Shown: piece after piece, positions 11,700-23,845 of the stretch
How positions within the stretch are numbered: position 1 is the stretch's first letter
How the letters are laid out: each line of letters opens with the position of its first letter
Assembly: GCA_001643675.2 (NCBI GenBank)
Contig: LSRY02000038.1
Location: 64,501-128,500 of the forward strand
Length of the DNA: 64,000 bases
Direction: 5' to 3'
DNA from: Monocercomonoides exilis
Taxonomy: Eukaryota > Preaxostyla > Oxymonadida > Polymastigidae
Notes under the pieces: model-generated
Databases searched by the model: none
What the model was told of the DNA's origin: nothing
The model's input: the letters and a program-made list of their open reading frames with translations, nothing else
Translations under genes and position numbers: made by a program

Positions 11700-13517
11700 T
11701 AATACCGAAAATAGCTCAAAGCCCAAAAATAAATACTTTTTCCAATTCTTTTTCTTCACCTTCACACCCTCATCACCTTCGCCTTCTTCATCTTCCTCGG
11801 CTTCTTCAGCAACTTCTTCGAATTCTTCTTCGAATTCTTTTTTGCCAATATCCTTGAAAGATATTCATTATGTTTGTAATATTAGCTCCAACAGAACGGT
11901 GTAATTATCTATTTCTTAAGCAAAGACGAGATATCAACTCAGAGACAGTCGCTGATGTTCCTATTTCAGTCTTTATCAATTAATTTCTGTCAGCCTGCCA
12001 GAAACGTTGTGCTCATTATTATTAAGTCTATCTTTAATCAACTTACAGAATATCAAATAATATCACATCGACATCACACAAGTCAAATTCAACTTCTTTG
12101 TTAATAACCTTGGATTCATTTCATAATTCATTGTAATCTCATCTTCTTCACTTTGTTCGCCTTCTTCTTTGCTGCTCATTTCACTTAAAGTTGGAACGGG
12201 GCATCAGAAGGCTGATGCATTAATACAGCTCAATCAGAAGTGCCACGATATTGAACCGAAAATTGTTTGTTTCGCTTTTTATAGTCTCAGCTTATCAATC
12301 AATAAATGAGACTTCTTTTCATTTTTCATTCACGATTCTCGTGATGGAAAAAAAAAAACGTCAAGATGAATTTATCTGATTTCATTTTCATAGTATTCTT
12401 CTTCAACGCCTTCTTTGATGATGGACAAAAATTGTGATAATTATTTTATTTCATTCCACTCCGCACGAATTCAACACCATGCCTCATCATCGATGTCAAT
12501 TTGGAAACACAAAAAGAAACATTTATTTTTTCACAGAATATCAGCTGAAGTCATATGATAATAGAAGAGACACTCAATTTAACACGAAAAGCCAATCAGA
12601 AGGCGTGCAATCAAAAGGGGAGGACGACTTTGCCTTTTTTGCTTGGAAGCTGAAAGAGGCTCAGATGAAAAGTTCATATTATCGAAGCAATTCTGGAACG
12701 TAATAAATGATTGAAATGATATTCTTCAGATCACACAATTGGATGGATACAAGCCACTTAAAAAATAATTCGATTAAAGATCATTTCATCATCATCATTA
12801 TCTTCTTCTTATTCTTCTACTTCTCCAACTTTTTTGATGATTCAACCCATTTCGAGTTGAATCAGAGCTTCGATCTTCATATCCATTGATGCGAATCGAT
12901 CAGCGGAAACGCCGTATGAGCCAAAAATTGCTTCATTTGCATTTCTTCTTCTCGACAAATCATAGACTGAATGATTTGTTTTTCCATTCAAGTTATTTGT
13001 GGTGAAAAGTCTATTTGGGCCAATATCAGTTTTTTCATTCTTGTAATGCTATTCTTCAATGCCTTCTTCAATGAAAAACAAAAATGTTTTAATTTTCTTC
13101 TGATGCATCTCCCGTGGAATTCAAAGTTTAGCTTTGTCATCAATTTTCTATTCATAGTCGCAAAATGAAAATTCATTCTTGTATAGTATTACAGCCAGGC
13201 CGAACATAGCAACGAAATGATTCTTTATTTATCCAAGAAAAAGTCTATCAGTTGGCGTTCAATAAAAAAGGAGAACTATTTTGCCATATTGGATGTTCTT
13301 CTTCAGATTTTTTCAATGTTACGAGCCTTCAATAAGCAATCAAAGATGAGACGATGATGAAAAGCGATTTAGAGGAAAATTCATTTTTAAAAAGGAATTT
13401 CTATGAAACAGCCAAATATACAGCAGACATGTGTGATTAATCCATCAAAAGTGTTTTTGAGTCAATTTCTTATATTTTGTGTTTGTGCCTTCTCTTCAAA
13501 TATCTTCTTATTTGCCT
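11700..13517. other. Long AT-rich intergenic region, nothing recognised
   Basis: About 1.8 kb without a supportable gene. Short CTTCTTC-rich phrases recur (near 11775-11850, 12400, 13050) and resemble each other and 5960-6010, which hints at an old dispersed repeat. No RNA gene was recognised. Confidence 0.45.
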
Positions 13518-14180
13518 TCATTTGCATATATATTCACCGCAAGTCAGCTGATGAAATGATTTCTGCCTTATGATCTGCACCTTCTTCAGAAGCCCCGTCG
13601 CGTTGTGCGTACTCTTGTAGGGCATCTTTGATAGCCAACAATGCATTGCTCTGATGCCAAGTATGCTTTCAATGTATTCATCGTCAACTGTATGCCCGTT
13701 GAGAAATATAAATAAATCGACATCCCAATCGCCAAATGCTTCTGTTCTGTCATGTTCAACAGCCGAGTTGTCTTTTGAAGAGATGCTTCTCATGAAAGTG
13801 AACAAGGGCTCCTTCACAGAAGCGACAAATGATTCGCACACAAAATACATATCTCTTCCGACACTGGCCTTGTTGGCTGAAAACACGATATTGGTGATGG
13901 AAAAGGAAGATTCTGACACTTGTGAGCCTTCATTGAACTCGATCATGAGAGCACCGCCTCTTCCTCCAGAACTTGTATCCTCGCTCACTGAGCAGCTGGA
14001 GAAGGTGGAATCACTCACTGAAAACGAGTTGGCAGAAACGGATGAGGTGAATGAGATGCATCCGCCATCTGTGGCGGTCTGTTGGTTTTGTGGAGCTGAG
14101 TTGATGTTGGTGATGGTGCAGTTGGCGAGGGAGATGGAGAGGGCAGGGGAGGTGGCAATTAATGAAGAAATAAAAGAAGA
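13518..14180 (-). pseudogene. Pmp/pectin-lyase-like surface protein fragment
   Basis: A minus-strand frame open from about 14180 to the TAA at 13518. The upstream part carries the beta-helix style motif FSSCS followed about 12 residues later by GGRGGAL, typical of polymorphic-membrane-protein (Pmp) type repeats found in large surface proteins of several protists. Similar FT-x-CS / HGGA motifs occur at 26.4-26.7 kb. The frame meets a stop upstream of 14180 with no clear ATG and no obvious acceptor, and at ~220 residues it is far shorter than such proteins usually are. It is therefore probably a 3' fragment or a 3' exon of a larger gene. No membrane anchor is visible. Confidence 0.5.
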
Positions 14181-14217
14181 AAGAAGAGAAAGCGCAGGAT
14201 AAGTGGAATGAATTCAT

Positions 14218-14698
14218 TTTGCATTAAAGGAGCGATAGAGGGCGTATGCAGAACGAGTATGTGAAAGAAACAATAATGGAAAATTTTGGACGAACAAATG
14301 ATATAGAAAAGAAAGTTTGAACTCCAAATAATCAGGAGAATAGAGAGAAACGACGAATTTGAATCAGTTGTTATTCTTGGAAATATTTCCTTTTCCACAG
14401 TTCTATCTTTTGTTTTGCTGTTGAAGCTGAAACACTAAACTGGAATGATGATTTTGTGATGCAAAAGCCAAAGAAACTAAAGATGACAAACTATTGTCAT
14501 TTTTAGAATGTCAAAAAAAATATTTTTTTTTTCAAATTTCAAACTTTTCAGATGTTTTTTGTTTTTATTTTCCAATTATCCGTATTGTTAAGTTAGTCTT
14601 GAAACTTCTATTTCTTTCTGAAGTTTTATTTATTTGTTTTTTGTTAATTTTAAAAAACTTGATCATAAAAATTCTTTTTCTCAAAATTTATAAATAAA
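14218..14698. other. AT-rich intergenic, nothing recognised
   Basis: Spacer between the Pmp-like fragment and the MITE, with long T and A runs. No supported gene. Confidence 0.45.
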
Positions 14699-14939
14699 TG
14701 GGTAATTCTTTTTGAAAGTCACAAATGTTAAATTTTCAAATAAACCAAAATTTTCATATTTTACTCAAATTTCTGTAAACATTCACGTAACAACACTCGA
14801 ACGCATGACATAGCATAATCCAATAATGGATTCCAAATTTGGTAAGTTTGGCGCATGTTAACAGAAATTTGAAAAAAATGTGAAATTTTTGATTTATTTG
14901 AAAATTAAACATTTGCGACTTTTCAAAAAGAATTACCCA
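14699..14939. mobile_element. MITE copy 1 (241 bp, terminal inverted repeats)
   Basis: Starts TGGGTAATTCTTTTTGAAA and ends with the inverted complement TTTCAAAAAGAATTACCCA. The inverted arms run about 70 bp inwards with several mismatches. The same element, with better matched arms, is at 62251-62490. Flanks here are AA on both sides rather than a clear TA, so the duplication is eroded or different. There is no coding capacity; it would need a transposase in trans. TA-targeting Tc1/mariner-like elements are the obvious candidates, on the basis of the second copy. Confidence 0.7.
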
Positions 14940-15379
14940 AATGTGTGTTTTTTTCAATAGAAAAATAAAACAAATATAAAACACAGAAATAAAAGCTTAA
15001 TACTTGTAAAATATTAATTAAAATCTTTGATCAATGATTAACACAATAGATTTTATTTTTTCGATAATTGACCTTTTATTGTGATATCAAAAAAAAAATC
15101 ATATTTCAAACTTAATCAGATTTCAAAATAAACTGGATATTTTTATTGGAGAACAGGAATCATAGAATTAATGATGAAGTGCTTTTTAACATCATACGTA
15201 TTCAAACAATGAACCCATTTTATTGGAGTTTTTCGAACTATAAAAGTCATATTAAAATGCATAATTTTTCAATAAAACTGCTAAAAGTGTGATATTTTGA
15301 TAAATAAAACATTTTGCGTGGTGTTTTTTTCTTCTGAAACTTCCAGCAAGTGTTCTATCAAAAGCAATCGGACAAAATA
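14940..15379. other. AT-rich spacer with possible element remnant
   Basis: No gene. The phrase ATGCATAATTTTTCAATAAAA near 15258-15280 resembles the outer end of the Merlin-type relic at about 61796-61820, in the same orientation as that relic, so a further fragment may be present. Confidence 0.35.
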
Positions 15380-15700
15380 TTTCTCTTCAGGCATTTTCAT
15401 TGATAAAATACTCTCTTTTCATTGACTGAAAGAGATCAAAAAACGCCATAAGAATGGGTCAATTTTTTGACATTTGAAAAAATGTTGGAAAACTTTTTGT
15501 TTTGATTTCTATGATGCCTGTTAACGGATGAAAAATTCAAATTTATTTTGAAATCCGAGAAAGCGATATAAAGTTGTGAGTGAAGAAATATTTCAAAACC
15601 TAGTGCAAAAAAAGAATGAAAGTCCGTATTTTCCCCCAAATATCCAAATGTTAATCTATCATCCGCTCCAATAACTCAATATTTAACACGATGGATTTTG
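15380..15700 (-). mobile_element. Merlin-type element relic, 3' end (copy R1)
   Basis: Shares an extended, degenerate match with 59600-59890 (same orientation) and with 61565-61835 (reverse complement). Shared landmarks are TTCAGGCATTTTCAT, AATGGGTCAATTTTTTGACA, TCAAATTTATTTTGAAATC and GAAAGTCCGTATTTTC. In the 61.5-kb copy this block directly follows the 3' end of a decayed transposase frame, so I read it as the non-coding end of that element. Sequence beyond 15640 weakly matches the reverse of the transposase 3' end. Confidence 0.5.
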
Positions 15701-16425
15701 CTTTAAAATGCAATAATGGGTTCATAATTGTCATTCTTGTGAAATTCTGATTTATTAACCGCAAATTTGTCAATATGGGTGATTTTTTATGAAATCATAA
15801 CTTTTTTCGGTGTGTTAGAAATTCTAATATTTTGTTTCTTGGAAGAGGAATTGTTATTTTGAAGGAAAAAAAACATAATAATTGTTTGAAAAAACGATAT
15901 TCGAGAACGTATTAAAAGAAAACTCTTTTAAGCAGCTATAACTTTGCAGTATCGATTAATCTCCATTTAAAGTGAAAACTCAGACCGAAATTTTTGATTG
16001 AAAAAATATGGATTCAAAAATAAATACCCATATATGAATTTTTAATTTTTTCATGTGAATTCAACAAATCAACTTGAAAATAAAAAGATAACGATTTTTA
16101 TTATTTATTATTTATTATTTTATTTTATTTTATTTTGTTTTATTTTTTTGAACTTTTCAAAAAAAGGAATATAAAATAATATGCGAAAGAAAAAAAAATC
16201 GATAGAAAAAGAATCAATCTTGTTAAATTATTCTATTTACTTTGCGAAAAAAAAATACAACTTCAAAAAAACATTCTAATATTCTTAAAACTCATTAAAT
16301 AAAAAATTTAAAGGCTTTCAAATCTGAAATTTCCAAAATAAAATAGCAGATGATAATGAAAAAGTGTCAGTTATTTCATGGTTCATCTGATTTTTGAGTT
16401 TTAAAGTGAAGTGAATCTCATTTCC
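15701..16425. other. AT-rich intergenic, nothing recognised
   Basis: Very AT-rich, with a TTTTA/TTTAT-rich run near 16098-16145. It holds the 3' flank of family copy 3 and no gene. Confidence 0.45.
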
Positions 16426-17859
16426 TCAAGCATTCACAAAATAATCAGAAATGTCCAACGATATTTTACCATTATAATTTTTTTTTCCGTTAAGAAAATC
16501 AAACATTTCATGAATGCTTGTGATGGTGTCTTCGTATCCTTCTTCTTCCATCTTTTCAAACACTTTCTTTTTCATATCCTTTCTTTCCTCTTTTTTACAT
16601 CGAATTGAAATTTCTTTAAAAAACATTGAAATATGATGAACCATTTCGTCGTCCATTGTTGGCCTCTGAATCTCCTCCAAAAAAGCTTCAACTGCTCCGC
16701 CTTTCAGCAAGCCATCAACCCCCGCAGTTCTGTATCCTACTGCCCTTCGCAATATGTTAACGCATTGGCTGCCAATTTCCCTGTGATTATCCTTTGCTGC
16801 TCGAAATATCTGAACTATGCTATTGATAAGCCCCACAAATTCTTCTTTCCTAATTGTGCAGAGGGAAAAATAAAATTCAAATATTCCCAACAAGCTCAAT
16901 ATAGTAAACGCTTCTTTCGTTTCTGTTACTCTTTTTTCTTCTTTTCCTCTTCCCCAATCAATGCATTTCATCAACTCTTCCAATTCCCTTCTTGCTTCTC
17001 TCGCTAAATGCAGCTCATTCACAATCACTTCTTCCAAGCTTTTGTCGTTGAAAAATCTGCAAATCAAAAACTGCCAAGTACATTGATACGCAAGTCGCGT
17101 GAGATTGCGATGCTCCTGATGATTTTTCATGATCTCTTTCAGTTCATTCATATAAGGTTCTTGCTCGATTTGCTGATAAAAAATGTGTTAAAAAAATCAA
17201 TAAAATCATAAAGAAAATAGAAATGCTCATACCACATATATATCTATGCGATTCAAAGCCAATAATGCCATTTCCACATCTTTTTGAGTCTCCTCGTTTT
17301 CCTTCCTGTTCATCGCAACTTTCAGAAGACGAGGCACACAAATTGAAATCAATTCCGATGAAGCATTGTTTCTCAGCATAAGATAGCATTCGCAAAGGTC
17401 AACAAGAAGCTTTTCATTTTCCCCTTCTTTCTTCTTCTCTTCTTCAGCAATCATCTTTTCAATTCTTAAATGAAGCGAAGACATTTGGAAATCAAATTTA
17501 AAGGAATTGACGATGACATTGTGATATCCGATGTTCTTCGTCAACAAAATAGCATTTTCCAAAGACAATTTCTTTTCTTCAATCAATTTATTAATTTTGT
17601 TGTATGTTTGTCTCGTGAAAATAGATTCAAATTCTTTCTTATTCATTCCATTAATTATTTCATTCATTTCTTCAATTTTCTGCTTCTGCGCATTTTTGTT
17701 GCATCTTTCAAGCTCAGAAAATAATTCTTCAAAAGCAAAATTATCACTATAATCGATGATTTGAATGAATGTTTTCAAACCAAAATACTTCTCTGTTCTG
17801 GACATCTCCAGAATTGCCCCAGTGCACTCATCAGCATTATATGAGCTCATATTATTCAT
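16426..17859 (-). CDS. Paralogous family copy 3, intact
   Basis: Best preserved member: about 457 residues if only one intron is removed. The ATG at 17859 starts MNNMSSYNADE. First part 17859 to 17233, intron 17173-17232 (60 bp, donor GTATGAG, acceptor TTATCAG, phase 0), last exon 17172 to 16426 ending in TGA. Motifs are LIEEKK, KNIGYHN, LCECYLML, SICVPRLLK, NELKEIMKNHQEH and EEEGYEDTI. The protein is Glu/Lys-rich, helical and soluble-looking. A second possible intron (54 bp, donor GTTTGAAAAC, acceptor TTTTGAAG, near 17719-17772) matches the obligatory first intron of copies 4 and 6 but here has no stop and is a multiple of three, so it can be kept or removed. The type A upstream block lies 110 bp before the ATG. 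Function unknown. Confidence 0.8.
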
Positions 17860-17967
17860 AGCAATAATTTCTCAAATTTTTAGATATTATTCGTCACTTA
17901 ATGAAATAAAAGGTAAATAGAAACATTTTGATAGCTTTGTAAAATGAAAACATTACAAACACAAAAT

Positions 17968-18080
17968 CAATTGCTTCGCTTTATAAAAATAAGTGTGAAA
18001 AAAAAAAATGTTCACCAAAGCCAATGATCTTTCCTGAAAAGGACAGAAAAGCAAACGTTTTTGTTTCTCTTTGATCAAAC
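17968..18080 (-). promoter_or_regulatory. Conserved upstream block, type A (copy 3)
   Basis: Read on the minus strand it starts GTTTGATCAAAGAGAAACAA and ends GCGAAGCAATTG. It matches 57312-57425 and 37993-38105 closely. It lies 110 bp upstream of the copy 3 ATG; the corresponding distances are 109 and 118 bp for copies 6 and 4. This is consistent with a shared promoter, or with duplication of a unit that included its flank. Confidence 0.6.
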
Positions 18081-18901
18081 CAACAATAATTTTTAATTGA
18101 GATGTTTTAATCATAATGAAAACAGAAATTAATATTGTTTATCCCCATGTCTATTGATAATAGTAATAAATATTTTTTATAAATTCAAAAAGACAAGGAT
18201 GCTTTATTATCAAAGAAGTAATTTATTTTGAAAATTATTCTGTGGTTTTTCCATATTTGAATTAAAAATTTTTCGATCTTGTAACATGCAAAAATTTATC
18301 AAAAATTCAAAAACAAAGTTGAATTGCAAGAAAAAGAATGCTTCTTTTTTCATTTTTGATTCTGATACATAAAAAAGGATTTTAAATTAAATGAAATAAG
18401 TCATATAAAGAGACTGTTTTATTTCATCTTAACTCTTACAACAATACCTAAACTTGACCAACAAAATTTAAAATAATAAAAAAAAAAATTATTCCAATTA
18501 ACAAAAGTTTTTAAAAATCCAATTTATTTAAAAAAGTAAAGAAAAGAAATTCCACAAACTCATAAAAATCACTTTGAAAACTAACAAAATTCACAAACAT
18601 TTGCTTCTGCCAAGTGAAGACAATACTTAAACGTCCAAATGAAAAGGTGAAAAAGCAATGAAAAAAAGAAGTATACAAAAGCATTTCCTTCTCTTTTTCA
18701 AAATTAATAAATATGTACACATATTTTTAAATGAATAAATATATAAACAAACAATAAAAATAAAAATAAAAATACAAAACTTAATTTATTTTTTATTTTT
18801 ATTTTTATTTGTTATTTTTTTTTTTTTTTTTGAAAAAAGAAGAGGAAATTTGATTATTTCTCACAAAATCCAAGAAAAGATCCTCGTTGAAGAATCTGCT
18901 G
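18081..18901. other. AT-rich intergenic, nothing recognised
   Basis: A and T homopolymer runs and AAAT/TTTTA repeats near 18750-18830. No gene. Confidence 0.45.
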
Positions 18902-20916
18902 TCAAATCTCGTGAATAGCAGAATTAACACTTGGCTCTTTAAATAAATCGTCGTCTGAGTTTCGATTTGCCCTTTCTTCTTCTTCTTTCCTCTTTTTTGC
19001 TTCTATTTCTTCTCTTTCCTCTCTCTCATAATGATCATTGATCTCATCCATTGCTGCACTAAGCTCTTCCGGTTTTAGTCCTTTCAATGCCATCTCAGCA
19101 AGCCTCTGATCTTTCTCTTCCTCTCTCGTTTTTCTCAATGCCTCTTTCTTTGCTTCTTTAACTTTCTTTTCCTCTTCCTTTTGCTTTTCCCGCATCTTCT
19201 CCATTCTCCTCCTCTTCCACTCTCTTGCCCTTCTCTCCTGCTCTTCTCTGCTCCTTTTCCGCGCTGCATCCTGCCACACAAACAGCCCTTTCCTCACCTC
19301 TACATTCCGCTCTATCCACTTCACATCTCCTGTCAGCAAATACAGCACTGCACAGAATGCAGCCAGCACAACCACAAACTACACCACCATTGGCACCAGC
19401 GACAGCGCCATGTTCCTCTCCATTTTGTGCGCCCGCTCTATCAGCTCGTCTGTCACCACCACCACAGCTGACATGAACCGCTCTGCCCCTTTCCACGCCT
19501 CTCCATTCGAAGCAGGAGGATCAAACACCCCAATTTCATCCAAACACAGAAGAGGGATCAGAACAATGGCAATTCCGGCAATGCGAATGCTTTTGCTGCA
19601 CAATGCAGAATATTCATGGAGTGATGGACTTATATCAAACATGAACACATTAATTACAACAATTGTTGGGAAAATTGGAAGAAATGCAACAGTCCAGGAG
19701 TTTGTGATGTTGACTGGTTGTTGTGTGTTTGAATGTCAATAAAAATTTCCAAATGGCAAATTAAAAATTAAATGGATTACAAAGACAAAAATTAAAATGC
19801 AACAAGAAAAGTTAAAAATATAAATATAAATATAAACAGAATAAATAAAAGCATACAGCATATTTGGAGAAATAGCAACGAATAAGTCAACATTACACCA
19901 CACATTGCCAGCCCTAAAAATATAAAATCGATGCGCACATTGCCAGGACACATAACCCAGTTTTCGACTGTGGATATGAAAAAAATTTCTCCAAGCAAAG
20001 CGAATGACAACACCATCACTCAAACAAACAATGTTGAGTTTAATCCACATTTCAGAACTGTATCTCTTTCATATTTCTCATTTATTTCCGATTGGCTGAA
20101 AACTCCTCTGCTTTCTTCTTCACATCTTTTGAAATCAACACTTGAATGTGACTTAGTTATCGATCCATCAACCAATCTGTTGCGAATATTGGATGTGTAC
20201 TTCTCGTCATTCACAAAATCGTCCAATTCAGAAGACATCCAATAATTGAGAAAGGAAAATAATATCACTTGGAGACAAGAAAAAATTAACTTGCACCGAA
20301 TTCTCTCTCGCTTCGTTAAATACAGAGACAAAATACCAAAAGACAATGGAAGCATTGTCATAGAAACTCTGAACAGTAATTTTGATTGAGATAAACTGAA
20401 TGACAACACCGATCTTGTAACTTTGTTTGTAACCAAATTTGAAACATTCGGATCATCAGACAATTTGTCGAAAACAGGACCCCGAATAAAATTTGTTGAA
20501 AAAAAATATCGCAAAGAAGAAGAGGAACAAAAAAGATGTTAATAATACCAACGCAAGTGTGAATAAAAGAAGTCTTATTTTTGGATGTGTTATAGATTTT
20601 TGTAAATGATAAACATCACTCCAAATCCTTCGCCTGGTGTCAAAAAACACCTCCGAAAAAGTCCCGTACATTTTTATCGTATCTTTCCATCCTTTTGGAC
20701 TCAGACCATATTTTGTTCTGTTTGCTTTATCCTATGACAAAAATTATTTGTATTTCTTCTCATCTCGACCTCTTCAAAATTGCTCAATATTCAAACCATT
20801 TCATTGCCTTGGTCAAGTGTTTCAATGTCTTGAAACTCGTTCTGATTCAGATAAATGTTGTTCTTCAATCGAGGAAGCTCTTCAACAACGATTTCGCGCC
20901 AGAACCTAACAATCAT
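18902..20916 (-). pseudogene. Multi-pass membrane protein with charged coiled-coil tail, disrupted
   Basis: The ATG at 20916 begins a 40-residue exon (MIVRFWREIVVEELPRLK), intron 20732-20796 (65 bp, donor GTTTGA, acceptor GTCATAG), then an exon reading THPKIRLLLFTLAL into a hydrophobic helix. The frame then needs one T fewer in a T8 run (20499-20506 on the plus strand) to continue through FIRGPVFDKLSDDP and two further hydrophobic stretches. A TGA follows at 20020-20022, either a donor (GTTTGAGTG) or a nonsense change. Later exons (about 19710 to 19382, and 19378 to 18902) give more membrane segments, an in-frame TAG at 19379-19381 inside a hydrophobic helix, and a long Arg/Glu/Lys coiled coil ending in SAIHEI. 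The topology (several helices plus a cytosolic coiled coil) is clear, the family is not. It is probably a decaying or mis-sequenced gene. Confidence 0.5.
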
Positions 20917-21054
20917 CAGATATCAATAAAAATGGAGAAGATGAAAATAAAAATTGATGAACAAACTCTTCCTTATTCTATATAAAACGAAAATGCTTCG
21001 ATGTTTCCATTAGACTCATTCATGTTTTCTTTTCAAGTTATTTTTATTCAAAAA

Positions 21055-21083
21055 TCAATAATAATAATAATAATAATAATAAA
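21055..21083. repeat. (AAT)n microsatellite
   Basis: About nine AAT triplets in the spacer upstream of the S41 protease gene. Confidence 0.85.
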
Positions 21084-21257
21084 ACATTTAATAAATGATG
21101 CACTTTATCTACAATATTTATTTTTGCATTTTTGAAAAGAATTTGTTAAAAAAAAAAGTCTTCACATTATTTTTATGAATGATCATTTTTCTTAACCTTA
21201 TTAAGGTTGAAAATTGTGATCTTTTTTGTGAGATCGAGAAATTTTATATTTTTTGAA

Positions 21258-23845
21258 ATGTCCTTAATTTGCTTGCTTTTCATTACACAGCTATTTGCTG
21301 AAGATTGTAGGTTTAGAGCACATTCTCTTGTTACAGTTGAAAGTGCGGTCAACTGCTTGCGTCATCTTCCGGTAAACTTTGAATTATTCGATTCATTTTA
21401 ACTTTTATTGCATTGTTCATTAACTTTTATTCTTACAATTAGTACAAAAACTTTCCCAAAGAAGTGAATCAAACACTTGAAGCATTGGAATCATTTTTTG
21501 ATCAGTATGCCTACAGAGATACAACAGCAGATATTCCTGATCCCTTCAAAAAAGACAAATTCGACATTGTCAAAGCTTTAAATGAAATTAAAGGAACAAC
21601 GTTTAATGATGGATTCGAGTTTCACCAATCAATCGCAAATGCTGTAACAAAGTTGAATGATGCTCACACTGCGTATCATTATCCATGCTCTAATGCATTT
21701 GCATATGTTTTCCCATACAATTTCGAATTGCAAGCTCCAAATCCTTCAAATCCAAACAATGTCAATGTTGTTGTGAAGAAATCAGTTGTCGGAGGTGTTA
21801 CAGAAGCTTTCATAAGTGGTGGTGGACCAGATATCGTTGGGAAAACAGTCACAACTTTAATTCTTCCTGATATTAGTGCAAACGCATCAGAAACGCCAGC
21901 TAATACAATTGCCAGATGGAGCCGCGAACATGTTTCACTTTCTAGAACTCCTGCAGCCAAGTTAAATTATGCATTGGACGGTCAATTTGCATTAAGAATG
22001 CCATCATTGAGCCCACCACCGGAACCAGTATCCATGCGAGTGATGAATGGATCGAAGCAACTAACTTTGAAAATACCATTTTTTGCCTTGCCTTTGGTTG
22101 ATTCAACGAATGTGACGGATTTCTTTAACAAAGTCTGCCCTTCCAGATCTTCGAAAATTGAAGACGAAAAAGATTTATTTACGCTTGATGTTAAAGAGCC
22201 CGAAGAAGAATTCGATCAAATTATGAAGGAGCATTCCGAAGATGAAGCGTTTACAATGGTGTATGACAGGTTGAAGCACGATGATGAACTAAAACGAATG
22301 ATTGAGGCACAAAGAAGGATGTCATTCGAACTCGAGAGAGATGTTCTTAAGCAAATTCATCATCTGAAAAAATTAGGAAAAATCAGAAGCGAAGCGGATG
22401 ATACCAGGGATCTATTAGAAATTGCACGAAAGGCTACTGGTCAAAGCAGTGATGGAGACATGCTGCCAAGCATGGAAGTTCTTTCAACTGACGAAAATCT
22501 TTGTACTGGACTTATTCACGATTGGAAGTTAGGGGTTTGCCATATAAAATCGTTTTCTCCAGAATCAGATTATCTTCTGACCAATTGGGTTAAAGGCATT
22601 GTCAATGTTTTGGTGAAAGCGAAAAAAGCCGGTTACAAAATGATCTTTGATGTAAGAGGAAACGGAGGAGGAATTGTATTTCTTGGAGCGCAGTTGTATC
22701 ATCTGTTGTTCCCGAACATGTTTCCAATTATTCCGAAGTATTCCTTTGTGGAAGGGCCAGCCAACAATATGCTATTTAGGTCAATGCATGGAGACGATTC
22801 ATATACAGTGATAACAGAATACACCACATTGAAGCCAATTCCTGATTTGCTCAAACTTCCAGCGCGGAAAATTAGAAGAAATACATTAACTGGACAGCGT
22901 GAACAGAACTGGACTCAGCAGTACGCAATGAACTCAGACAGATACTTCGATATTCTCTTTTCGCCTTTTCTGCCAGCTGAATACAGAAACAAGCAAATGT
23001 TTGATGCAAATGACCTTTTGTTCATTACTGACGGTGAATGTGGATCAACATGCTCTCAATTCTTGAAACATGTTAAGGAAACACAGCAAGCTAAAGTGAT
23101 TGGATTAGGAGGAGCATTGAATCAGCAGACAATGCCATATGATATTGCCTCTTTTGCAGCAGGAAATGTGATCAGCTCAAGTACATTTGATGGTTATAAC
23201 ATTCAAGGCGTCAAAAAGTTCCCTCGCTATGGCACTTCTCTCTCTTATGTTATGAACACTGGATATTCATTTGATTGGAAAACACCTGATGAAGAGCTTG
23301 AATACAAGATTATTCAGCCTGATGAAGTTTATCCGTTGTATCCAAAAGTTGAGACGCAATTCACAGAAGAGGGATATGTGTCTGTGGCACAAGCTGTGAA
23401 GTATATGTTTGAAAAGTGCTTCTCATTCCAGGTTGCAGAAAACGATAACTGCACTGCTCCATCTGGCCAGCACAAGATATATGGAAGTCCTTGTGTTAAT
23501 GGAGCTTTCGATTACAGCAAATGTGTGTTCCGAAGATGTGAAGATGGATACTATCTTGATGCAAATAATGCTTGTGTCAAAACACCAAAGATATCTCCGA
23601 AAAGCTCATTTTCAGATGAATCATTGGATGGCGCCCAGAATACAAAGGAGAAAAGCGAGCAAAAACAAAATCAAAAGCAAAGCGAAGGAAAGGAATTGCA
23701 TTTTGGTGTAATTGGAGCAATTTCAGTTGGATGTGTTTGTGGAACGCTTGCCATCATTGGAGCTGCTGTTGTTGTGGCTGTGATGGTTAAGAAGAGAAGG
23801 ACTCAAAAGAAAGTCCTTCCAGAAGAGCAGCCATTGAATCCTTAA
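21258..23845 (+). CDS. Membrane-anchored S41-family (tail-specific/CtpA-type) protease-like protein
   Basis: Two exons, 838 residues. Exon 1 (21258-21371) encodes a signal peptide (MSLICLLFITQLFA, cleavage after Ala likely). The intron is 21372-21442 (71 bp, donor GTAAAC, acceptor AATTAG, phase 0) and exon 2 runs to TAA at 23843. The C-terminal half has the S41 fold landmarks: DVRGNGGGIVFLGAQL around 22650-22690, and ITDGECGSTCSQF around 23025-23060, where the Ser before or after Thr-Cys is the expected nucleophile. A Cys-rich stretch follows (CTAPSG to CEDGYYLD), then a Ser/Lys linker, one transmembrane helix (23700-23790) and a basic tail KKRRTQKK. The topology is type I at the cell surface or in the endomembrane system. 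Fungal and protist S41 relatives are often annotated as peptidases or inactive homologues; activity here is likely but not proven. Confidence 0.85.
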
